A stretch of DNA of 64,000 nucleotides, taken from the NCBI RefSeq assembly GCF_947179515.1, contig NC_067488.1:38451842-38515841 (forward strand), in the 5' to 3' direction. Position numbers and translations under genes: made by a program. This document shows, in pieces, positions 49,770-60,118 of this stretch. A model generated the notes under the pieces. It ran no database searches, was not told the DNA's origin, and was given only the letters and a program-made list of their open reading frames with translations. The stretch's first letter is position 1. Every line of letters starts with the position of its first letter. Source of the DNA: Apodemus sylvaticus. Lineage: Eukaryota; Chordata; Mammalia; Rodentia; Muridae.

Positions 49770-49868
49770 GTAGTAGCCGGTAGGCCTATGGTTACAATTC
49801 ACTGGTAGAGTGCTAGACTAACACGTGTATTGCCATGGGTTCAATGCCTCGTACTGCAAGGAAAACAC
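49770..49868 (+). mobile_element. ID-like SINE (tRNA-derived)
   Basis: 'caattcactggtagagtgct' (A-box region) and 'gggttcaatgcctcgtactg' (B-box region) with the correct spacing are the ID/BC1-type core. Substitutions in both boxes and the lack of a clear acceptor stem argue against a working tRNA gene. Confidence 0.65.
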
Positions 49869-49870
49869 CA

Positions 49871-51448
49871 GGAACATGTTATCAGATGAGCAAACAGTAC
49901 ATTATATTGGGTTGTTTTTCAAAGCAGTCATCTTTGATTGAATTACCTTTCTACCTGGGATGATTCTTGTCCCAGGACATTTAATGATGTATGTATACAT
50001 TTTTCATTGCTAATAATAGGAAATCTGTAGATAACTACTGATTGGGAGTCCAGATTTGCTAGAAATATTATGCAACATGCAGCATACCCTCAGGATAAAG
50101 ATAAGTATATCATTTACTCTCATGTTTTGAAAGCACAATATTTTTACAAAATTTATATTTATTATATTATATTGATATTTAATATATATATTATTAAGTT
50201 ATACAACCCAAACTTATGAAATCTAACTGAACATAGGAAAACACAGGGATAGATTAAAAAATTAGATACTGCATATTTAAGATATAGATAGATAGATTAT
50301 GAGTAGCAGATTATACATTCAAGAGGGTAAGTTTCAACACAAGCATCATGAAATACTGTCTCTTAGGAATAAGTTATATCACCTCCATAAAGAATCCACA
50401 TTCATTATGGGAAGTAGTTAATGCATTTAACTGTCTCAGTAAATGTGGAAAAGAACTTGAGATATTGCCTATAAGCAATTACAATAGCATTTATCATAAG
50501 GTCACATTGTTAAAGGGTTGCTTGTATTTCCATCGTTAATAGTAGTACCACAATATTTGAAATTATGCCAAGGAAGAGAGTGTAGCCAGGTACAATGTAA
50601 GTTTCTCAAATGTGTGTTCTAAAATTTCCACATGTTAGTGGGGGGTGAAATGGGGATGTAACCAAAGAAATGGTGAATAAACACATAAAAACATGTCCAG
50701 TATCACTGGTTGTTGGGTTATGAATCTAACCTATAATGTGTTATCTCCTTATATTGATTAGGAGAGCTGATATAAAGAAAACACAGAGAAATGGTAAAGA
50801 AGGGAAGAAAATGAAACTATTCTAGTCTACAGATGAGGAAGAAACATTGTAAGAATTTGCAAGAGGTTTCTCTCAAAATTATAAAGGTATAATTAGGGCA
50901 TGGTCTAGAAATTTCACAGTCTACATCCAAAATTATTGAAAACAGAATTTGAAAGTTTCTTACTTTACCAATAATATCATAGTGACATGTTTCATAATTC
51001 CTAAAATTCACAATTAATTCATCAATGAATGAAAGGTCAGTCACACAGCCATGTGTGTGAAATACTATTCCCCTGAAACAGTAAATAAAGCTATAGTATG
51101 CTACAACACAGATTAATTCTGAGGATATTATGTTAATTTAAATAAACAAGTTTGAAAGGGATTTATTAGCTTTATTCCATGTTTACAATTGGTTCTTGGA
51201 ATAGATGAAAAGAAAAATGGGGTTGCAAGAGTGACTGAAGAGGAGAATCAAGGCTTGTTTAATTAGTGTTGCATTTCAGCTTTACATGTGAAGTTACAGA
51301 GATGGATGATAGTGATGGTGGTGTGCCAGAATGAGTGTACTTAATATTTTTAATCATTACCCTTAAAAATGCTGCCATTTGAATTACATAATGCACATCT
51401 TTTTGCATTTATAATTAATAATTGGCAAACATTTTTCAAATAATTTTT
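49871..51448. other. Unique AT-rich DNA, no feature recognised
   Basis: An AT-rich block lies at about 50150-50210 and a short GATA run at about 50284-50297. No gene or repeat recognised. Confidence 0.4.
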
Positions 51449-51465
51449 CAAACAACTAATTTTTT
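51449..51465. repeat. Left TSD of the older, split L1
   Basis: CAAACAACTAATTTTTT aligns with CAACCAAGTAATTTTTT at 61854-61870 (15 of 17 positions). The duplication links the 3' part at 51466-52611 and the 5' part at 59212-61853 as one insertion. Confidence 0.75.
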
Positions 51466-52611
51466 TAATATTTTTATTTTCTATATTCTTTGTTTACATT
51501 CCAAATGATTTCCCCTTTCCCGGAACCCTCCTCCCCATATGTCCCATAGACCTTCTTCTCTCCATCCATTCTCCAATCACCTCCCTCCTTTTTCTCTGTC
51601 CTTATATTCCCTTTCCATGCTAGATCAATCCTTTCCAGGATCAGGACCCTCTCCATCCTTCTTCATGGGAGTCATTTGTTATGCAATTTGTGCCTTGGGT
51701 ATTCAGGGCTTCTGGGTTAATTAATTATCCACTTATCAGAGATTGCATTCCATGTGTATTCTTTTGTGATTGGGTTACCTCACTTAGGATGATATTTTGC
51801 AGATCAAACCATTTGCCTAAAAATTTTGTGAATTCATTGTTTTTAATTGCTGAGTAGTATACCATTGTGTAAATATACCACATTTTCTGTATCCATTCCT
51901 CCTTTGAGGGGCATCTGGGTTTTTTCCAGCTTCTGGCTATTATAAATAAGGCTGCTATGAACATAATGGAGCATGTGTCTTTATTGCATGCCGGGGAATC
52001 CTTTGGGTATATGCCCAGGAGAGGTATAGCAGGGTCCTCCGGAAGTGTCATGTCCAGTTTTCTGAGGAACCTCCAGACTGATTTCCAAAGTGGTTGTACC
52101 ATCTTACAGCCCCACCAGCAGTGGAGGAGTGTTCCTCTTTCTCAACATCCTCGCCAATACCTGCTGTCTCCTGAGTTTCTGACCTTAGCCATTCTGACTG
52201 GTGTAAGGTGAAATCTTAGGGTTGTTTTGATTTGCATTTCCCTAATGACTAATGATGTTGAGCACTTCTTAAAGTACCTCTCAGCCATCTGAATTTCCTC
52301 AGTTGAAAATTCTTTGTTTAGATCTGTACCCCTTTTTTAATAGGGTTATTTGGTTCCCTGGGGTCTAACTTCTTGAGTTCTTTGTATATATTGGATATTA
52401 GCCCTCTATCAGATGTACGGTTGGTGAATATCCTTTCCCAATTTGGTGGTTGCCGTTTTGTCCTTTTAACAGTGTCCTTTGCCTTATAGAAACTTTGTAA
52501 TTTTATGAGGTCCCATTTGTCAATTCTTGATCTTAGAGCATAAGCTATTGGTGATCTGTTCAGGAACTTTCCCCCCGTGCCCATGTCCTCAAGGGTCTTC
52601 CCCAGTTTCTT
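51466..52611 (-). mobile_element. Older L1, 3' part (3' UTR and ORF2 C-terminus)
   Basis: A T-rich tail and the 'ttctatattctttgtttaca' 3' UTR lead into the reverse complement of the ORF2 C-terminal half. A 125-codon piece (51725-52102) includes SVWRFLRKLDMTLPEDPAIP and MFIAALFIIARSW; an 88-codon piece (52318-52584) includes KAKDTVKRTKRQPPNWERIF. Sequence homology stops at 'cagtttcttttct' (about 52605-52615), where the T-tract of the younger L1 begins. The other half of this element is at 59212-61853. Confidence 0.85.
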
Positions 52612-52636
52612 TTCTTTTTTTTTTTCTTTTTTTTTT

Positions 52637-52876
52637 ATTCGATATAATTTATTTACATTTCAAATGACTTCCCCTTTTCTAGCCCCCCCACTCCCCGAAA
52701 GTCCCGTAAGCCCCTTTCTCTTCCCCTGTCCTCCCACCCACCCCTTCCCACTTCCCCGTTCTGGTTTTGCTGAGTACTGTTTCACTGAGTCTTTCCAGAA
52801 CCAGGGGCCACACCTCCTTTCTTCTTGTACCTCATTTGATGTGTGGATTATGTTTTGGGTATTTCAGTTTTCTAGG
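52637..52876 (-). other. 3' UTR of the 6.6-kb L1
   Basis: On the minus strand it runs from the ORF2 stop to the tail and includes a G-rich polypurine segment (plus-strand CCCCCCCACTCCCC at about 52683-52696). Its tip ('ttcgatataatttatttaca') differs from that of the older L1 next to it ('ttctatattctttgtttaca'), so the two belong to different 3'-end types. Confidence 0.8.
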
Positions 52877-55800
52877 TTAATATCCACTTAATAGTGAGTG
52901 CATACCATGATTCACCTTTTGAGTCTGGGTTACCTCACTTAGTATGATATTCTCTAGCTCCATCCATTTGCCTAAGAATTTCATGAATTCATTGTTTCTA
53001 ATGGCTGAATAGTACTCCATTGTGTAGATATACCACATTTTTTGCATCCACTCTTCTGTTGAGGGATACCTGGGTTCTTTCCAGCATCTGGCAATTATAA
53101 ATAGGGCTGCTATGAACATAGTAGAACATGTATCCTTATTACATGGTGGGGAGTCTTCTGGGTATATGCCCAGGAGTGGTATAGCAGGATCTTCTGGAAG
53201 TGAGGTGCCCAGTTGTCCGAGGAACCGCCAGACTGCTTTCCAGAGTGGTTGTACCAATTTGCAACCCCACCAGCAGTGGAGGAGTGTTCCTCTTTCTCCA
53301 CACCCTCTCCAACACCTGCTGTCTGCTGAATTTTTAATTTTAGCCATTCTGACTGGTGTAAGATGGAATCTTAGGGTTGTTTTGATTTGCATTTCCCTAA
53401 TGACTAATGAAGTTGAGCATTTTTTAAGATGCTTCTCCGCCATCCGAAGTTCTTCAGGTGAGAATTCTTTGTTTAACTCTGCACCCCATTTTTTAATAGG
53501 GTTGTTTGGTTTTCTGGAGTCTAACTTCTTGAGTTCTTTATATATATTGGATATTAGCCCTCTATCTGATGTAGGATTGGTGAAGATCTTTTCCCAATTT
53601 GTTGGTTGCCGATTTGTCCTCTTGATGGTGTCCTTTGCCTTACAGAAACTTTGTAATTTTATGAGGTCCCATTTGTCAATTCTTGCTCTTAGAGCATACG
53701 CTATTGGTGTTCTGTTCAGAAACTTTCTCCCTGTACGGATGTCCTCAAGGGTCTTCCCCAGTTTCTTTTCTATTAGCTTCAGAGTGTCTGGCTTTATGTG
53801 GAGGTCCTTGATCCATTTGGATTTGAGCTTAGTACAAGGAGACAAGGATGGATCAATTCACATTCTTCTGCATGCTGCCCTCCAGCTGAACCAGCACCAT
53901 TTGTTGAAAAGGCTATCTTTTTTCCATTGGATGTTTTCAGCCTCTTTGTCGAGGATCAAGTGGCCATAGGTGTGTGGGTTCAATCCTGTTCCATTGATCC
54001 TCCTGCCTGTCACTGTACCAATACCATGCAGTTTTTAACACTATTGCTCTGTAGTATTGCTTGAGGTCAGGGATACTGATTCCCCCAGATTTTCTTTTGT
54101 TGCTGAGAATAGTTTTAGCTATCCTGGGTTTTTTGTTGTTCCAGATGAATTTGATAATTATTCTTTCTAACTCTGTGAAGAATTGAGTTGGGATTTTGAT
54201 GGGTATTGCATTGAATCTGTATAGTGCTTTAGGCAAAATGGCCATTTTAACTATATTGATTCTACCGATCCATGAGCATGGGAGGTTTTCCCATTTTTTG
54301 AGGTCTTCTTCCATTTCCTTCTTCAGAGTCTTGAAGTTCTTGTCATACAGATCTTTCACATGTTTGGTAAGAGTCACCCCAAGATACTTTATACAGTTTG
54401 TGGCTATTGTGAAGGGGGTCATTTCCCTAATTTCTTTCTCAGCCTGCTTATCCTTTGAGTATAGGAAGGCCACTGATTTGCTGGAGTTGATTTTATAACC
54501 TGCCACTTTGCTGAAGTTGTTTATCAGCTGTAGGAGCTCTCTAGTGGAGTTCTTTGGGTGACTTAGGTAGACGATCATGTCGTCTGCAAATAATGATAGT
54601 TTGACTTCTTCTTTTCCAATTTGTATCTGTTTGACCTCCTTATGTTGTCGAATTGCCCGAGCTAGTACCTCAAGTACAATATTGAAAAGATAAGGAGAAA
54701 GGGGGCAGCCTTGTCTGGTCCCTGATTTCAGTGGGATTGCTTCAAGTTTCTCTCCATTTAGTTTGATGCTGGCTACCGGTTTGCTGTATATTGCTTTTAC
54801 TATGTTTAGGTATGGGCCTTGAATTCCTGTTCTCTCCAAGACTTTAAGCATGAAGGGATGCTGAATTTTGTCAAATGCTTTTTCAGCATCCAATGAAATG
54901 ACCATGTGGTTTTGTTCTTTGAGTTTGTTTATGTAGTGGATTGTATTGATGGATTTCCGTATATTGAACCAACCCTGCATTCGCGGGATAAAGCCTACTT
55001 GATCATGGTGGATGATCGTTTTGATGTGTTCTTGGATTCAGTTGGCAAGAATTTTATTGAGTATTTTTGCATCGATGTTCATAAGGGAAATTGGGCTGAA
55101 GTTCTCTTTCTTTGTTGGATCTTTTTGTGGCTTTGGTATCAGCGTAATTGTGGCTTCATAGAAGGAATTGGGTAGTGTTCCTTCTGTTTCTATTTTGTGG
55201 AATAGTTTGAAGAGTATTGGTGTTAAGTCTTCTTTGAAGGTCTGGTAGAATTCTGCACTGAAACCATCTGGTCCTGTGCTTTTTTTGGTTGGAAGACTTT
55301 CTATGACTCCTTCTATTTCTTTAGGCATTATGAGACTGTTTAGATGGTCTAGTTGGTCCTGATTTAATTTTGGTATTTGGTATCTGTCGAGGAAATTGTC
55401 CATTTCCTCTAGATTCTCCAATTGTGTTGAGTACAGTCTCTTGTATTAGGATCTGATGATTTTTTGTATTTCCTCAGTTTCCGTTGTTATATCTCCCTTT
55501 TCATTTCTAAGTTTGTTAATTTGGATACTTTCTCTGTGCCCTTTGGTCAGTCTGGCTAAGGGTTTATCTATCTTGTTGATTTTCTCAAAGAACCAGCTCC
55601 TGGTTTTGTTGATTTTTTGTATGGTTCTCTTTGTTTCTACTTGATTGATTTCGGCCCTGAGTTTGATGATTTCCTGCCTTCTACTCCTCCTTGGAGAAAT
55701 AGCTTCTTTTTGTTCTAGGGCTTTCAGGTGTGTCATTAAGCTGGTAATGTATGCTCACTCAATTTTCTTTTTGGAGGCACTCAGGGCTATGAGTTTTCCT

Positions 55801-56691
55801 CTTAGCACTGCTTTCATTGTGTCCCATAGATTAGGGTATGTTGTGTTTTCATTTTCATTGTGTTCTAAAAAGTCTTTAATTTCTTTCTTTATTTCTTCCT
55901 TGACCAAGGTATCATTGAGTAGAGTATTGTTCAGTTTCCACGTGTATGTGGGTTTTCTGTTGTTTCTGTTGCTATTGAAGACCAACAACTTTTACTACAT
56001 AGTGATCTGGTAGGAGGCATGGGATTAGTTCGATCTTCTTATATTTGTTGAGGTCTGTCTTGTGACCAATTATATGGTTGATTTTGGAGAAGGTACCATG
56101 AGGTGCTGAGAAAAAGGTATATTCTTTTGTTTTAGGATAGAATGTTCTATATATATCTGTTAAATCTAATTGGTCCAAAGCTTCAATTAGTTTCTTTGTG
56201 TCCCTGTTTAGTTTCTGTTTTCCTGATCGGTCCATTGAGGAAAGTGCAGTGTTGAAGTCACCCACAATTATTGTGTTGGGTGCAATGTGTGCTTTTAGTT
56301 TTAATAAAGTTTCTCTTACGAAAGAGGGTACCCTTGCATTTGGGGCATAGATGTTCAGGATTGACAGTTCTTCTTTTTGTATTTTTCCTTTGACCAGCAA
56401 GAAGTGTCCCTCAGGGTCTCTTTTGATGACTTTGGGTTGAAAGTCAATTTTATCTGATATTAAAATGGCTACTCCAGCTTGTTTCCTGAGACCATTTGCT
56501 TGTAAAATTGTCTTCCAGCCTTTTACTCTAAGGTAGTGTTTGTCTTTGACCCTGAGGTATGTTTCCTGTAAGCAGCAAAATGTAGGGTCCTGTTTACATA
56601 TCCATTCAGTTAGTCTGTGTCTTTTTATTGGGGCATTAAGTCCATTGATGTTAAGAGATATTAAGGAATAGTGATTGTTACTTCCTATCAT
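52877..56691 (-). pseudogene. L1 ORF2 (endonuclease - reverse transcriptase), broken
   Basis: ORF2p nicks target DNA and reverse-transcribes the L1 RNA. Open pieces in order are: endonuclease 56691-55972 (239 codons), 55988-55755, 55736-55446, 55421-55038, reverse transcriptase 54980-53937 (347 codons, with LFADDMIVYL and GTRQGCPLSPYLFNIVL) and C-terminal part 53845-52877 (322 codons, with the CWRGCGERGTLLHCWWGC Cys/His motif). The breaks include two CGA-to-TGA type stops, a TAA stop near 55446, a +4-bp frameshift near 55980 and a frameshift near 53900. In the endonuclease N14, E43, D145, N147, D229 and H230 are present, but 205 is Asn instead of Asp and 228 is Pro instead of Ser. Inactive. 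Confidence 0.92.
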
Positions 56692-56750
56692 TTTTGATGT
56701 TATTTTTTAAATTTGAATGCTTAAGTTCTTTTGGGTTTGATGAAAGGTTA

Positions 56751-58022
56751 CTATCTTGCTTTTTCCAGGGTGAAGTTTCCCTCCTTGTATTGGTGTTGTC
56801 CTCCTATTATCCTTTTTAGGGCCGGGTTTGTGGATAGATATTGGGTAAACTTGGTTTTGTCATGAAATATCTTAGTTTCTCCATCTATGGTGATTGAGAG
56901 TTTTGCTGGATATAGTAGTTTTGGTTGGCATTTGTGTTCTCTTAGAGTGTGCATAAGATCTGCCCAGGACCTTCTAGCCTTCATAGTCTCAGGTGAAAAG
57001 TCTGCTGTGATTCTGATAGGTCTTCCTTTATATGTTACTTGGCCTTTTTCTCTTACTGCCTTTAGTATTCTTTCTTTGTTTAGAACATTTGGTGTTTTGA
57101 TTATTATGTGACGGGAAGTATTTCTGTTCTGGTCCAGTCTGTTTGGAGTTCTGTAGGCTTCTTGTATATTCATGGGCATCTCTCTCTTTAGGTTAGGGAA
57201 GTTTTCTTCCATAATTTTATTGAAGATATTTGCTGGCCCTTTAAGTTGTAAATCTTCACTCTCATCTATGCCTATAATCCTTAGGTTTGGTCTTCTCATT
57301 GTGTCCTGGATTTCCTGGATATTTTGGGTTACAAGCTTTTTGCATTTTGCATTTTCTTTAACTGTTGAGTCCATGGTTTCTATGGAATCTTCAGCATCTG
57401 AGATTCTTTCTTCTATCTCTTGTATTCTGTTGTTGATATTTGCATCTCTGTCCCCTGATTTCTTCCCAAGGCTTTCTATCTCCAAAGTTGTCTCCCTTTG
57501 AGTTTTCTTAGTTGTTTCTACTTCTGATTTTAGATCCTGGATGGTTTTGCTTAGCTCCTTCACTTGCATGTTTGTGTTTTCCTGTAATTCTTTAAGAGAT
57601 TTTTGTGTTTCCTCTTTCATGACCTCAGCCTGTTGACCAAAGTTCTCCTGTATTTCTTTAAGATATTTTTGTGTTTCGTCTTTCATGACCTCAGCCTGTT
57701 GACCAAAGTTCTCCTGTATTTCTTTAAGTGTGTTTTGCATTTCCTCCTTGTTGGCTTTTGTATTCTCCTGGATTTCTTTCAATGATTTTTGTGTTTCCCT
57801 TGCAAGGGCTTCTAACTTTTGATCCATTTTCTCCTGAATTTCTTTAAGTATGTCCTTCATGTGTTCCTGTACCAGCATCATGACCAGTGATTTTAAATCC
57901 AAATCTTGTTTTACTGGTGTGATGGGGTATCCAGGATATGTTGGTAGAGGAGAATTGGGTTCAGATGTTGCCATATTGCCTTGATTTCTGTTAGTGACAT
58001 TCCTGCGTTTGCCTTTTGCCAT
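56751..58022 (-). CDS. L1 ORF1 protein, intact, 423 residues
   Basis: ORF1p is the trimeric RNA-binding chaperone that coats L1 RNA in the cytoplasm. The start MAKGKRRNVTNRNQG is the usual murine L1 N-terminus. Residues about 45-230 form a long coiled coil. The RRM-like domain starts near 240 (RRPNLRIIGI) and the C-terminal domain holds REKGQVTYKGRPIRIT (324-339) and DFSPETMKARRSW (341-353), with the conserved Arg residues intact. At 423 residues it is longer than the roughly 360-370 usual for mouse and rat. Part of the excess is a 22-residue coiled-coil unit present twice in tandem (99-120 and 121-142). It is open from start to stop. Whether it is expressed is unknown. Confidence 0.92.
   Translation of the reverse strand: MAKGKRRNVTNRNQGNMATSEPNSPLPTYPGYPITPVKQDLDLKSLVMMLVQEHMKDILKEIQEKMDQKLEALARETQKSLKEIQENTKANKEEMQNTLKEIQENFGQQAEVMKDETQKYLKEIQENFGQQAEVMKEETQKSLKELQENTNMQVKELSKTIQDLKSEVETTKKTQRETTLEIESLGKKSGDRDANINNRIQEIEERISDAEDSIETMDSTVKENAKCKKLVTQNIQEIQDTMRRPNLRIIGIDESEDLQLKGPANIFNKIMEENFPNLKREMPMNIQEAYRTPNRLDQNRNTSRHIIIKTPNVLNKERILKAVREKGQVTYKGRPIRITADFSPETMKARRSWADLMHTLREHKCQPKLLYPAKLSITIDGETKIFHDKTKFTQYLSTNPALKRIIGGQHQYKEGNFTLEKAR
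57609..57729 (-). repeat. 66-bp tandem duplication inside L1 ORF1
   Basis: Two nearly identical 66-bp units encode LKEIQENFGQQAEVM(K)-type coiled-coil segments; in protein terms they are residues 99-120 and 121-142 of ORF1. They differ at only a few bases (for example Asp versus Glu and Tyr versus Ser at the unit ends). The neighbouring L1 at 59212-61853 has one unit. Confidence 0.9.
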
Positions 58023-59211
58023 CTAGTTCTCACTGGTGTTAGTCTTGTCAGTGCTGGACTCACCAGTGCAAGCTGCCCCTTCCCAGTTGGCCTCTGGTGC
58101 ACAGCTTACCTCCTGCACTGCTTGTAGACAGGGTGCTGCTGCCCAGGCTGTTCAGATCCCAAAGCAGGCACCCGAAGGCTCCCACTGGTGCCCACTGGAT
58201 TCACTGGAGCACACTGACTTCTCCTAGCTGGCTGCCCGGAAGCCCAGCTAGCCACTTGCAGGACTTGGAGATGTGGTGCTGCCACCCAGGCTGATCTGGA
58301 TCCGGAAGCGGAGAGAGTAGAGCTGAGGGCTTCCACCTGAGGCCTTGCCCCAGATTGTGTCTGTGGACCAGATGGAGCCTGTGTGCACCCCCAGGGAGTG
58401 CCGATGGTGTATGCTGCTGTGACCTCCCCTGTGTTCCGCTCACTCTGCTGGGCAGCCGATCTGCCAACCAGGCTGTCGCACACAAGGTTAGCCTGGCCGC
58501 CCAGTCCCTGTGCCCAGGCAAAAACCTGGGAGGCCAAGGTCCGAGCAAAGTTCCCCTAGGGCTATGACTGTTAATTGGGTCCGCCAGGTGACTAGGATGG
58601 CGGGCGTGTGCGCACGCGCTCCCTGAAAGTGCTGGGAGAGTCTGCTGTGCTAACAATCACCTGGGCGGGTTGACTCACAGATGGCCCACCAAGCCGCCCA
58701 GTTCTTGGGGTCCGTCCTGTGCCTTTTGGGGCCTAGACCCCTGCTTTGTTAGCCTCAGGCTATGCCTGTTACAGGTCTGCCCGCCAGAACTCTCTGTCGT
58801 CCTGCAGGCAAAATGGCGGCGGCGCGCACGCAGGCCTGGGCAAAATACCTCCTGGCTGGGTTGGCACCCCGATGGCCCCCCGACCAGCCCAGGGCCTGGG
58901 TGCAGGCCAACGCCCGTCAGGCTCAGACCACCGCGGTGTTGGCCTCGGATTATGTTTGTGTGCCTCCGTCTGTCCGATCCCTGGAGTCCGGAACCAAGAT
59001 GGATGCACCTCTCCTGACTGGTGGGAGGCCGAGTTCTGAAGTGGCTTCCGTGCAGGAAAGGCGCCGCACAACTGCAGCTGCTTGCAGCCCGGCTGGTCAG
59101 CGAAGGTCAGTGGTCGTGGGCGCAGGGCCTAACTGGTCCCTGTGTCGCCTTGGTTCCACTGCTGATGGCCCTTCAGCTGGAACAGCCACTGCTGCACTGC
59201 CGCCACCGCTC
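58023..59211 (-). promoter_or_regulatory. 5' UTR / internal promoter region of the 6.6-kb L1
   Basis: About 1.2 kb of GC- and CpG-rich DNA precedes ORF1. The 330 bp next to ORF1 (58023 to about 58350) resembles the 5' region of the older L1 (61286-61612). The rest (about 58350-59211) does not. YY1-like cores occur on the plus strand: CAAAATGGCGGC (58809-58820), AGGATGGCGGGC (58594-58605) and CAAGATGGATGC (about 58994-59005). YY1 binds the human L1 5' end, but here the sites lie antisense to the element, so their role is inference. Several long frames in this block (such as 58762-59259 on the plus strand) follow from its GC content. Confidence 0.75.
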
Positions 59212-60020
59212 AAGTCTTTATTTCTTTATTTCTTCCTTGACCAAGGTATCATTGAGTAGAGTATTGTTCAATTTCCATATGTATGTGGGTTTTTTGTTGT
59301 TTTGTTGCTATTGAAGACTTCTTTTACTCCATAGTGATCTTATAAGAGGCATGGGATTAGTTTGATCTTCTTATATTTTTTGAGGTCTGTCTTGTGACCA
59401 ATTATATGGTCGATTTTGGAGAAGGTACCATGAGGTGCTGAGAAAAAGGTATATTCTTTTGCTTTAGGATAGAATTTTTTATATATCTGTTAAATCTGTT
59501 AGTCCAAAGCTTCAATTAGTTTCACTATGTCCCTGTTCAGTTTCTGTTTTCCCAATCGGTCCATTGAGAAAAGTGCAGTGTTGAAGTCACCCACAATTAT
59601 TGTGTTAGGTGCAATGTGTGCTTTGAGTTTTAATAACGTTTCTTTTACGAAAGAGGGTGCCCTTGCATTTGGAGCATAGATGTTCAGGACTGAGAGTTCT
59701 TCTTGTTGTATTTTTCCTTTGACCAGCAAGAAGTGTCCCTCAGAGTCTCTTTTGATGACTTGGGGTTGAAAGTCAATTTTATATGATATTAGAATGGGTA
59801 CTCCAGCTTGTTTCCTGAGACCATTTGCTTGTAAAATTGTCTTCCAGCCTTTTACTCTAAGGTAGTGTTTGTCTTTGACCCTGAGGTGTGTTTCCTGTAT
59901 GCAGTAAAATGTAGGGTCCTGTTTATGTATCCAGTTGGTTAGTCTATGTATTTTTATTGGGGCATTGAGTCCATTGATGTTAAGAGATAATGAGGAATAG
60001 TGATTATTACTTCCTGTCAT
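59212..60020 (-). pseudogene. L1 ORF2 endonuclease domain remnant
   Basis: A 173-codon piece (60020-59499) starts MTGSNNHYSSLSLNINGLNA and keeps N14, E43, D145 and N147 of the apurinic-type endonuclease. Beyond it stops and a small indel break the frame. In the following DNA Asp205 is retained ('gtcgattttggagaaggtac' on the plus strand), but codon 228 reads as a stop before Asp229-His230. Inactive. Confidence 0.88.
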
Positions 60021-60118
60021 TTTTGATGTTATTTTTTAAATTTGATTGGTTAACTTCTTTTGGGTTTGATGAAAGAAGGTTACTATCTTGCTTTTTCCAG
60101 GGTGAAGTTTCTCTCCTT

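Larger units (their letters stand above)
52612..59211 (-). mobile_element. Nearly full-length L1, about 6.6 kb
   Basis: Read on the minus strand, the order is a CpG-rich 5' UTR (59211-58023), ORF1 (58022-56751, intact), a 59-bp spacer, ORF2 (56691 down to 52877, broken), a short 3' UTR of about 240 bp and an A-rich tail (T-tract at 52608-52636). Only ORF1 is intact, so it cannot move on its own. It has no obvious TSD, and the flanking halves of the older L1 lack about 2.1 kb between them, which suggests insertion with a target deletion or a later rearrangement. Confidence 0.9.

Noticed and set aside
49770..49868. Possible tRNA gene
   Set aside because: A- and B-box-like blocks are present but degenerate, no cloverleaf acceptor stem was seen, and it fits an ID-type SINE better.
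53112..53969. 285-codon plus-strand frame
   Set aside because: It is the antisense of the L1 ORF2 C-terminal region and does not resemble any protein.
58106..58656. 143- and 151-codon minus-strand frames upstream of L1 ORF1
   Set aside because: They lie in the GC-rich L1 5' UTR in overlapping frames, without recognisable domain content.
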